A DNA stretch of 64,000 bases from Natrinema sp046097095 (lineage in GTDB: Archaea > Halobacteriota > Halobacteria > Halobacteriales > Natrialbaceae), in the NCBI RefSeq assembly GCF_046097095.1, contig NZ_CP175698.1, forward strand, positions 744,001-808,000, written 5' to 3'. The first letter of the stretch is position 1. Every line of letters begins with the position of its first letter. Of the stretch, positions 51,865 through 59,544 are shown in pieces. The notes below the pieces were generated by a model. That model did no database searches, had not been told where the DNA came from, and saw only the letters and a list, made by a program, of their open reading frames with translations. The position numbers and the translations under genes are program-made.

Positions 51865-53040
51865 TCACCTGTCGCTTTCGTAGAACCCACCCGCGTCGGC
51901 GCGCTCCGCGAGGTAGTCGGCAGGCGCGTACCGCTCGTGACCGGTCTCCTCGTGGGCCGCCTCGAGCGTTTCGTGGAGTCGCTTGAGACCGTAGTCGTCG
52001 ACCATTTCGACCGGTCCGTCGGGGAACCCGGCCCCCAGCCGGACCGCCTCGTCGATCGATTCGGGCGGCGCGACGTCGCCGCCGATCAGCTTCGCGGCCT
52101 CGTTGGCTATCGTCGCGAGCAGGCGCGCCTCGACGCGGTCCGATTGCTGATCGGTCGGGACCTGTGCGCCCTCGCCGTCCTCGTAGTCGTAGAAGCCCTC
52201 GCCGGTCTTCTTGCCGAGTTCCTCGTTCTCGACTTTTTCCTCGAGCAATGGGGCCGGCTCGTACGCGTCGCCGAGTACCTCGTGCATGTACTCGAGGACG
52301 TGATAGCTCACGTCGTTGCCGACCTGATCGCCGAGTTCGAAGCTGCCCATCGGCAGGCCCAGCCCGTACTTCGTCGTCGAGTCGACCTCGGCGATGGTGG
52401 ACTCGCCCTCGCCGACGAGCCAGCAGGCCTCGTTCATCAGCGGCACGAGGATGCGGTTGACGATGAACCCCGGCGAGTCCTTGCGGACGCGAACCGGCGT
52501 CTTCTCGAGGTCCTCGGCGAGGGCCTCGGTCAGCTTGAGCGTCTCCTCAGCCGTTTCCGCGCCCGAGATCACCTCGACCAGTTGCATCCGAACCGGCGGA
52601 TTGAAGAAGTGCATGCCACAGAAGCGCTCGGGGCGCTCGGTCACGTCGGCCAGTTCGGTGATCGAGAGACTCGAAGTGTTCGTCGCAAACACCGCGCGGT
52701 CGGGGGCGTACTCCTCGAGTTCGCCGTAGACGTCCTTCTTGATCTCCATCTGCTCGGGGACGGCCTCGATGACGAAATCGGCATCGGCGACGGCCTCTTC
52801 CATATCGACAACCGGCGTCACACGCTCGAGCGCAGCGTCGGCCTCATCGTCCGTGAGGTGATCGCTCTCGGCGAGTTTGTTCAGCGACCACTCGATCTGG
52901 TCGTAGCCGTTCTGGACGAACTCGTCGTTGATATCGCGCATGACCACGTCGTAGCCGGCCATCGTGGCTACCTCCGTGATACCGTGACCCATGTTTCCCG
53001 CACCCAGAACTGTGATACTGTTGATGTCCTCCAAATCCAT
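51865..53040 (-). CDS. 3-hydroxyacyl-CoA dehydrogenase
   Basis: 391 residues from ATG 53040 (an upstream ATG at 53070 is less likely). NAD site ITVLGAGNMGHGITEVATMA, catalytic His in FCGMHFFNPPVRMQLVEVI, and VRVRKDSPGFIVNRIL followed by Asn-containing MNEACWL. The second 3HCDH_C-like half (about 300-380) is present, as in the fused archaeal form. It oxidises 3-hydroxyacyl-CoA to 3-ketoacyl-CoA. It is divergent from an acyl-CoA dehydrogenase across a 115-base promoter, suggesting shared control. Confidence 0.9.
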   Translation of the reverse strand: MDLEDINSITVLGAGNMGHGITEVATMAGYDVVMRDINDEFVQNGYDQIEWSLNKLAESDHLTDDEADAALERVTPVVDMEEAVADADFVIEAVPEQMEIKKDVYGELEEYAPDRAVFATNTSSLSITELADVTERPERFCGMHFFNPPVRMQLVEVISGAETAEETLKLTEALAEDLEKTPVRVRKDSPGFIVNRILVPLMNEACWLVGEGESTIAEVDSTTKYGLGLPMGSFELGDQVGNDVSYHVLEYMHEVLGDAYEPAPLLEEKVENEELGKKTGEGFYDYEDGEGAQVPTDQQSDRVEARLLATIANEAAKLIGGDVAPPESIDEAVRLGAGFPDGPVEMVDDYGLKRLHETLEAAHEETGHERYAPADYLAERADAGGFYESDR

Positions 53041-53155
53041 AGTCGAGAGTCCCACTCGCCCTCGTTTCAACGTTTCCCTATTACGGACTAGAAACTATAA
53101 TTCCGTTCACTCACGGTTACAAAGCTCTTTATCGCTCGGATAGTAACGAATGTCC

Positions 53156-54301
53156 ATGGAATTCGGACTCAGCGAAGAACAGCAACAGATCCGCGATGAA
53201 GTTCGGCGCTTCGCCGAGAACGAGATCGTTCCCAACGCGGAGGAGTACGACACCGCAGAGAAATTCCCACACGAGATCGTCGACAAGGCCGCCGAGATGG
53301 GCCTCGTCGGCTCTTCGATCCCCATCGAGTACGGCGGTGCCGGCTACTCGACCCTCGAGTCGGCGATCATCGCCGAAGAACTGTTCTCCCACGACCCCGG
53401 AATCGCGCTCTCGATCATGGCCTGTTCGTTCGGGACTGAGGCCATCCGCGAGTTCGGGACCGAAGACCAGAAAGAGCGGTACCTCGAGCCCGTCGCGACG
53501 GGCGAGAAGATCTCTGGCGCGGCGATTTCCGAACCCGACACCGGCTCCGACGTCTCCTCGGTCTCGACCCGCGCCGAGAAAGACGGCGACGAGTGGGTGC
53601 TCAACGGCAACAAGATGTGGATCACCAACGGCTCCATCGGCGACTTCTTCGTCGTCCTCTGTAAGACCGACCCCGACGCCGACAGCCGCTACGGCGGCTT
53701 CAGCCAGATCATCGTCGAGTCCGACCGCGACGGCTTCAGCGCGGACAAGATCACCGGCAAGCTCGGCATTCGGGCCTCCGACACCGCCGAACTCATCCTC
53801 GACGACGTCCGCGTCCCCGAGGAGAACCTCGTCGGCGAGCGAGACGCCGCTTTCCTCCAGCAGATGCAGTTCTTCGACGCCACCCGCACCGGCGTCGCCG
53901 CGCAGGGACTGGGCATCGCGAAAGGAGCCTTGGAGGCCGCCCTCGAGTACGCCGAGGACCGCGAGCAGTTCGGCCAGTCCATCTCGGAGTTCCAGGCTAT
54001 CCAGCACAAACTCGCCGACATGGCGACCAAGACCGAAGCCGCGCGCAACCTGACCTACAAGGCCGCCTGGAACGTCGATCAGGGCAACGACATCACCAAA
54101 CTCGCCTCGATGGCCAAGGAGTACGCCTCCCGCGTCGCCGTCGACGTCTCCAACGAGGCCGTCCAGATCCACGGCGGGGCCGGCTACGTCAACGACTTCC
54201 CCGTCGAGCGCTTCTACCGCGACTCGAAGATCACCCAGATCTACGAGGGTACCACCGAGATTCAGAAGAACGTCATCGCGCGGGAACTGCTGGACGACTA
54301 A
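53156..54301 (+). CDS. Acyl-CoA dehydrogenase (second copy)
   Basis: 381 residues starting MEFGLSEEQQQIRDEVRRFA; ATG 53150 in frame is an alternative, and the CTTTATC box at 53127-53133 fits either. Motifs: GAAISEPDTGSDVSSVSTRA, KMWITNGSIGDFFVV, QFGQSISEFQAIQHKLADMA, and IHGGAGYVNDFPVERFYRD with YEGTTEIQKNVI (catalytic Glu). More like short-chain/butyryl-CoA dehydrogenases than its paralogue at 47793. Divergent partner of the hydroxyacyl-CoA dehydrogenase gene. Confidence 0.93.
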   Translation: MEFGLSEEQQQIRDEVRRFAENEIVPNAEEYDTAEKFPHEIVDKAAEMGLVGSSIPIEYGGAGYSTLESAIIAEELFSHDPGIALSIMACSFGTEAIREFGTEDQKERYLEPVATGEKISGAAISEPDTGSDVSSVSTRAEKDGDEWVLNGNKMWITNGSIGDFFVVLCKTDPDADSRYGGFSQIIVESDRDGFSADKITGKLGIRASDTAELILDDVRVPEENLVGERDAAFLQQMQFFDATRTGVAAQGLGIAKGALEAALEYAEDREQFGQSISEFQAIQHKLADMATKTEAARNLTYKAAWNVDQGNDITKLASMAKEYASRVAVDVSNEAVQIHGGAGYVNDFPVERFYRDSKITQIYEGTTEIQKNVIARELLDD

Positions 54302-54431
54302 CGACGAACGTTTGCGCTGTCGTTCAAGAGAGCGACACTCTCTCGTCAAAGACGTCTGCTCGCCCACTCGCTTCTCCGCTTTTCTACGGGCCGTTACAGT
54401 GGTCGGGCCCGGTGTTCGGCGCTCGAGCCGA

Positions 54432-55010
54432 TCAGTGACCGGTATCTCTGCCGTGTTTGTGGCCATGGCCCTTTCCGTTACCCCGGCCGTGACCTTTTTC
54501 GCTGTCCCGTCCACGGCTCTTTCCGTTGTCCCGTCCACGGCTCTTTCCGTTACCTCGGCCACGGCCTCGTCCGGTTCCGCGACCGTTCCCCGGCCCACCC
54601 GATGTCGCCGGCTTGAACGACACCTTGTAGTACGGCGCTGGGTTGCCCTCCTGGTCCGTGCACTCGAGCGGGCGGGCGGCGGTGAACTCGTGCCACTCGT
54701 CCGCCTCGTCCAGATCGAGTCTGCGGTTGGGATTGACGAGCAGTCGAACTTCGTGGCAGTCGCTTTCGTATTGGATCACGTAGCACTGCCACTCCTTCGG
54801 ACGGCCGCGACACCCTCTGGTGACGACGGACGACTCCCTGACGATTTGGAACCGTTCGTCGTGACGGAGATAGTACTGTCGAAGGATTCCGCTTCCCCCT
54901 TGTTGTGCCTGTGCACCGTTTCCGCGTGCCGCTGCAACCCCGGTGGCCGAGGCGACTGCACTCCCGGCCGCGAGTGTCAGCACCGATCGTCTTGTGTAAT
55001 TAGCTGTCAT
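54432..55010 (-). CDS. Tat-secreted protein with Gly/Arg/His repeat tail
   Basis: 192 residues. Tat signal MTANYTRRSVLTLAAGSAVA with cleavage near VAAARG. A folded core (about 40-135) has four cysteines (RGCRGRPKEWQCYVI, SDCHEVRLL, RPLECTDQ), likely two disulfides. The last 55 residues are repeats of N-G-K-S-R-G-R-D and G-H-G-H/K types, strongly basic, rare in acidic haloarchaeal proteomes. It could bind polyanions, nucleic acid or metal at the cell surface. The tail is encoded in part by a 24-base tandem repeat. Confidence 0.7.
   Translation of the reverse strand: MTANYTRRSVLTLAAGSAVASATGVAAARGNGAQAQQGGSGILRQYYLRHDERFQIVRESSVVTRGCRGRPKEWQCYVIQYESDCHEVRLLVNPNRRLDLDEADEWHEFTAARPLECTDQEGNPAPYYKVSFKPATSGGPGNGRGTGRGRGRGNGKSRGRDNGKSRGRDSEKGHGRGNGKGHGHKHGRDTGH
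54503..54550 (-). repeat. 24-base tandem repeat coding for RGRDNGKS units
   Basis: Two perfect consecutive 24-base copies, 54503-54526 and 54527-54550, with partial copies on both sides. They lie in the basic tail of the Tat protein; copy number may vary between strains by slippage. Confidence 0.6.
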
Positions 55011-55407
55011 CGCTCCTCGGGCGGAATTACTGGCCGTTATTCCTTACTATAGTTATATTAATAGGTGTGGAGTATGGATGAAAATGGGGTATAACTGCCG
55101 TTGACCAAGCTAGCCGTGCCGGCCATTCCGTGCCTCCGATTCGAACGAACACCGATCGGATCGGGTGTCAGTTGCAAATACCGAAACGAACGGGTCAACG
55201 AGTGCCGAACCGTCGTTAGTTACGAGAGCTTCTGGCGGTAGTGGCCGCCACGTCACTACCGGTGGCGGGATGAGCGACCGCCAGTCTCCGGTCGGGTTCT
55301 CATCGAAAATCGCACACGAGGGCCAAAACGCGGCGTTCGGGCGACCAAGACGGACTTTACACTGTTCGGGAACGGGTCTAAACGCGGCCGGCACTGATGG
55401 TAATACG
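55011..55407. other. Divergent intergenic region
   Basis: 397 bases. AT-rich TATAGTTATATTAATAG at 55057-55073 probably serves the leftward Tat gene; GACTTTACAC near 55352 may serve the flavoprotein gene. An inverted repeat GGTAGTG (55237-55243)/CACTACC (55254-55260) is present. An in-frame extension of the flavoprotein into this region lacks support. Confidence 0.4.
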
Positions 55408-57288
55408 ATGACAGCGACACCGTCCGACAGCCACGGACCGACCGCCGGCGATCGCCGAGCGACGAGTCGCGGACGGCCTCCCGCCGGCCTCGAGAACCGC
55501 ATCGAGACCGATATCGACTCGGAATCGGCCGGCGACCTCGAGTACGAGGTCGTGACGACGCCCGTGCTCGTCATCGGGGCGGGCGCGGCGGGCGCTCGCG
55601 TCGCGATCGAACTCGCCGAGGCAGGTATCGAGCCGCTCGTGATCGGCAAGCGCGACCACGGCGACGCACACACGACGTGGGCGGCCGGCGGCGTCAACGC
55701 CGCGCTCGGTTCGCTCGATCCCGACGACGACTGGCCGATCCACGCGGCGGACACGCTCACCGAAGGCCACCACCTGAACGACCCCGACGCCGTCGAACTG
55801 ACCGCACGGGAGATGCCCGATCGCATCCGCGAACTCGCGGACTGGGGCGTGCCGTTCGACCGGACCGACGACGGGGATATCAATCAGCGCTACTTCGGCG
55901 CACAGTCCTATCGCCGCACCTGTTTCGTCGGCGATCGAACCGGTGAGGCCATGCTCGAGACGCTCATCGACCGCGCTCGCGACCTCGAGATCCCCCACCG
56001 CGAGAACGTGCTGATCACCCGACTGCTCTCCGACGGCCGGCGCGTCGACGGGGCCGTTGGCTTCGACATGGAGACCGGCGAGGGGCTGCTGTTCCGGACG
56101 AACCACGTCGTGCTCGCGGCCGGCGGGTTCTCCGCGCTCTATCACCGCCACTCCTCGCGAGACGACGAGAACAACGGCGACGGCCAGGCGCTTGCCCTTG
56201 AGGCCGGCGCGCGGCTACTCGACCTCGAGTTCGTCCAGTTCCATCCGACCGGGATGGTCGGCGAGCGCTACGGCGGAGAGTGGGACGGCCGGCTCGTCAC
56301 GGAGGCGGTCCGCGGCGACGGCGGCCGGCTCTACAACGCCGACGGAGAGCGGTTCATGGAGCGCTACTCGCCCGAGCAGATGGAACTCGACGCTCGCGAC
56401 GTCGTCGCACGGGCCATCGCTCGAGAGGTTCGCGAAGGACGGGGTACCGAGGACGGCGGCGTCTTCCTCGACATTTCCCACCGGGATCCCGAGTACGTCC
56501 GCGAGCGGCTGCCATCGATGGTCGAGCGCTTCGAGTCCCTTGGCGTCGACATCACCGAAGAGCCGATGACGGTCGCGCCGACGGCTCACTACACGATGGG
56601 CGGCGTCGACATCGACTTCCGGACCGGCGAGACCGGCGTCGAGGGCCTCTACGCCGTTGGCGAGACGGTCGCCGGCGTCCACGGCGCGAACCGCCTCGGC
56701 GGGAACTCGCTCGCCGAAACCGTCGCGATCGGAAACCTCGTCGGCGACCACGTCGCGAGCGCGGTGACGCAGGCCGACGAGGTCCCCAGCGTCACCGACG
56801 GCCAGCGGGCACTGGCCGAACGGGAGTTCCGCGCCCATCGCGCGCTCGCCGCCGCGGACGGCACCGTCACGCCGAGAGCACTCCTCGAGGACCTCGGCGA
56901 CCTGCTCTGGGAGCACGCCGGCATCCTCCGCGACGAAGCGGGACTCCGAATGGGGCTCGAGAAACTCGAGGAACTCCGGGAACGGACGACCGATCTCCGC
57001 GTCGATGGCGGACGGACATCCAAATCGTTCGAGTACGCCGTCGACCTCTCGGCGAGCCTCACCGTCGCCGAGGCGATGCTTCGGACGGCGCTCGAGCGGA
57101 CCGAGTCCCGCGGTGCCCACTATCGGACGGACTACCCCGAGACGGACGCCGACTGGCGAGTAAACCTCGTCGTCGCCGCCGACACCGGGGAGCTGTCGAT
57201 CACCCGTCGCGGCGTGGCCGAACCGAGCGACCCCGTCCGAGAGGCGCTTGCGGAAGGGTACGAACTCGACTACCACCACCTCGAGTAA
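55408..57288 (+). CDS. SdhA/NadB-type FAD flavoprotein
   Basis: 626 residues from ATG 55408. FAD motif VLVIGAGAAGARVAIELAEA, AAGGVNAALG, the mid-domain Thr/Arg pattern RRTCFVGDRTGEAML, HPTGMVGERYGG, active-site His in PTAHYTMGGVDIDF, the ribityl contact GANRLGGNSLAE, and a helical C-terminus. It is either an L-aspartate oxidase or a fumarate reductase/succinate dehydrogenase flavoprotein. The AQSYRRT segment resembles the latter, but no iron-sulfur or membrane subunit, and no nadA or nadC, is nearby, so it may be a stand-alone reductase. Confidence 0.8.
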   Translation: MTATPSDSHGPTAGDRRATSRGRPPAGLENRIETDIDSESAGDLEYEVVTTPVLVIGAGAAGARVAIELAEAGIEPLVIGKRDHGDAHTTWAAGGVNAALGSLDPDDDWPIHAADTLTEGHHLNDPDAVELTAREMPDRIRELADWGVPFDRTDDGDINQRYFGAQSYRRTCFVGDRTGEAMLETLIDRARDLEIPHRENVLITRLLSDGRRVDGAVGFDMETGEGLLFRTNHVVLAAGGFSALYHRHSSRDDENNGDGQALALEAGARLLDLEFVQFHPTGMVGERYGGEWDGRLVTEAVRGDGGRLYNADGERFMERYSPEQMELDARDVVARAIAREVREGRGTEDGGVFLDISHRDPEYVRERLPSMVERFESLGVDITEEPMTVAPTAHYTMGGVDIDFRTGETGVEGLYAVGETVAGVHGANRLGGNSLAETVAIGNLVGDHVASAVTQADEVPSVTDGQRALAEREFRAHRALAAADGTVTPRALLEDLGDLLWEHAGILRDEAGLRMGLEKLEELRERTTDLRVDGGRTSKSFEYAVDLSASLTVAEAMLRTALERTESRGAHYRTDYPETDADWRVNLVVAADTGELSITRRGVAEPSDPVREALAEGYELDYHHLE

Positions 57289-57360
57289 GCGTGCCGGTCG
57301 ACCGGCGGCGACCGAGACGCATATGCGTTTTCGGTCCCCTACTCTCGCATCCACCTTCGT

Positions 57361-57951
57361 ATGAGAGACGAGGCACACGCCGTCCTCCGGGAGGACCCCG
57401 TGATGGCGGAACTGGTCGACCGCCACGATCCCTACATCGAACCGGACTGGGACGAGTACGAGCGGCTCTGTATCTCGATCATCAATCAGCAGCTCTCGAC
57501 GGCGAGTGCGGCGGCCGTCCGAGAGCGCGTGTTCGATCTCCTCGACAGAGACGTGACCCCGGCGGCCGTCTTGGCCGCCGACGAGTCGGCGCTCCGCGAT
57601 GCGGGGCTCTCGGAGATGAAAGTCGACTACCTCCGGAACGCCGCCCGCGCGTTTCGAGACCGCGATTACACGCGGGCGGGGCTCGCCACCTACTCCAACG
57701 AGGAGGTCATCGACCTGCTGACCGAGATCAAAGGGATCGGCGCGTGGACGGCGCGGATGTACCTCCTGTTCGTCCTCGAGCGACCGGACGTCCTCCCCCT
57801 CGGCGACCTCGCCGTTCGCCGCGGCATCGAGCAGTTGTACGGAAACGGTGACGATCTCACCCGCGGAGAGATGCGCGAGATCGCCGAGCCGTGGCGGCCG
57901 TACCGAAGCACTGCGACGCGATACATCTGGGCCGAGTACGAGTCGGACTGA
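57361..57951 (+). CDS. DNA-3-methyladenine glycosylase (HhH-GPD, AlkA-type)
   Basis: 196 residues. The fold opens SIINQQLSTASAAAVRERVF; hairpin-helix-hairpin LTEIKGIGAWTARMYLLF and the catalytic Asp in LPLGDLAVRRGIEQLY are complete. The signature matches AlkA-like glycosylases (no Fe-S cluster cysteines). It removes alkylated purines in base excision repair. Starts 72 bases after the flavoprotein and could share its transcript. Confidence 0.9.
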   Translation: MRDEAHAVLREDPVMAELVDRHDPYIEPDWDEYERLCISIINQQLSTASAAAVRERVFDLLDRDVTPAAVLAADESALRDAGLSEMKVDYLRNAARAFRDRDYTRAGLATYSNEEVIDLLTEIKGIGAWTARMYLLFVLERPDVLPLGDLAVRRGIEQLYGNGDDLTRGEMREIAEPWRPYRSTATRYIWAEYESD

Positions 57952-58182
57952 GGACGTCGCCGCCGAACCATGTGATCGGCGGCCGTCGACCGCCCCCGAT
58001 TCGTCCCCGGTAACATCGTGCTACTCGTCGGCCGAGTCGTGAAACGGTTCCTACGAGAATCGGCAACAGTTGATTACGTCCCGGCCACTGCCGGCCGCGA
58101 GAGGGGGCTCGAGAAACGCGAAACTGACCCGACGAGACGGTCACTGATACTGAAGTACGGAGCCGTGCCAGCGCACGACGAG

Positions 58183-59475
58183 ATGGCAAACGATTCGTCC
58201 TCGACTGACACGGACACGGCGAATAAACGGCGAATGACGACCGATACCGAGCGGATAAGAGAGTGGGCCGAGGCTCGAGACGCGGTCCCGGTCAGAGTCC
58301 GTGACCGCGACGACCACGGCCACTCGTTCGCCCGCCGGGACGAGGTCGGCGAGACCCACGAGGAATACACCTGGGATGAGTTCAACAACCGGTTTCAGGA
58401 CGAGGATCTCGTGTTCGTCTACCACGAGGAGGAGCCGTCCGGCAACGAGATGGGCTTTTTCGAGATCGTCGACCGTGAACAGGCGTTCGAGCGAACCGAC
58501 CTCGGCCGGGACGAACTCGAGGACTCGCTGCGACGCGGCGAGACGGTCACGACGGAAATCGTCGAGACGCAGGTGGTCGAACAGGAGATCGTCGAGCGGG
58601 ACACGATCGAGAGCGAAGTGGTCGACACGGAGGTTGTCGAACGCGAAGTCGTCGATTCCGAGCTCCTGAGCCGCGAGATCGTCGACACCGAGTTCGTAAG
58701 CGACGACACCATCGAACTGATCGTCGACGAGACCACCCTCGATACCATCGAGGAAATCGAACGCTACACCGTCGAGAGCCGCGTCGTCGACGTCGACATC
58801 GAGCAAGACGAAGCGATCGAGCGCGACGAGATCGAGGCGGTCGAGACGGACATCGAACTCGATACCGTCCAGCGGTCGATCCTCGAGAGCGATGTCGTCC
58901 GTTCGGACGTGATGGCCGACGAGGTGATCGAACGAGAAGTGATCCAGAGCCAGCGGACCGAAGGCGACGCCGTCCAGAGCGAACTCATCGAGCGCCGAAC
59001 GGTCGAGGAAGAGGTGGTCGAGCAGGTGCGGATGCGATACATGCTCGAGGAGACCGAACTGCTCGAGTCCGAGATGGTCGCCAGCGACGTGATCGAAGGC
59101 GAGATCATCGACGTCGAGGAATACGGCGAGATGGAAGCCGAACCGACCGGCGAAGTGGCGACCGAATCCGCCGAGGCCACGGCCGGCACCGAGACCGACA
59201 CCGGCATGGGAGCGACGGACGAGGCGGCCGAGCCGGCGATAATCGAACTCTCGCGGGACGAGCAGGGGAAAGACGTCGTCGACGAGAACGGCAACCAGAT
59301 CGGGATGATCGCCGAGGTCGAGGAACAGACCGCCTACATCGATCCAGAGCCGGGACTGACGGACCGACTCAAGGCGCGCCTCGATTGGGGCGGCCACGGC
59401 GACGACGACTACCCCATCGATACGGCACAAATCAAAGAGATCACGGACGACGAGGTCGTCATCCACAGCGAGTGA
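58183..59475 (+). CDS. Pentad-repeat acidic protein with C-terminal PRC-barrel
   Basis: 430 residues from ATG 58183. N-terminal domain (about 20-115) contains THEEYTWDEFNNRFQDEDLV. Residues about 122-312 are built from five-residue units of the form E/D-x-hydrophobic-E/D-x: ten consecutive units from Glu125 (EIVET, QVVEQ, EIVER, DTIES and so on), then shifted ones. Hydrophobic residues recur with a period of five, as in beta-solenoids. A Glu/Thr/Ala linker (313-350) leads to a PRC-barrel (GKDVVDENGNQIGMIAEVEE... ending EVVIHSE). Function unknown; an upstream GTG at 58018 is not favoured. Confidence 0.75.
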   Translation: MANDSSSTDTDTANKRRMTTDTERIREWAEARDAVPVRVRDRDDHGHSFARRDEVGETHEEYTWDEFNNRFQDEDLVFVYHEEEPSGNEMGFFEIVDREQAFERTDLGRDELEDSLRRGETVTTEIVETQVVEQEIVERDTIESEVVDTEVVEREVVDSELLSREIVDTEFVSDDTIELIVDETTLDTIEEIERYTVESRVVDVDIEQDEAIERDEIEAVETDIELDTVQRSILESDVVRSDVMADEVIEREVIQSQRTEGDAVQSELIERRTVEEEVVEQVRMRYMLEETELLESEMVASDVIEGEIIDVEEYGEMEAEPTGEVATESAEATAGTETDTGMGATDEAAEPAIIELSRDEQGKDVVDENGNQIGMIAEVEEQTAYIDPEPGLTDRLKARLDWGGHGDDDYPIDTAQIKEITDDEVVIHSE

Positions 59476-59544
59476 TCGGTCGTCTCACGCACGGCACACG
59501 TCGAAGCCGCCGTGGTTCATGGCGGCTGCGACGGCCGATAACGC

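Noticed and set aside
58141..59466. Minus-strand frame opposite the pentad-repeat protein, also repetitive
   Set aside because: Its periodicity merely mirrors the sense repeat; the sense strand has the PRC-barrel and the better start context.
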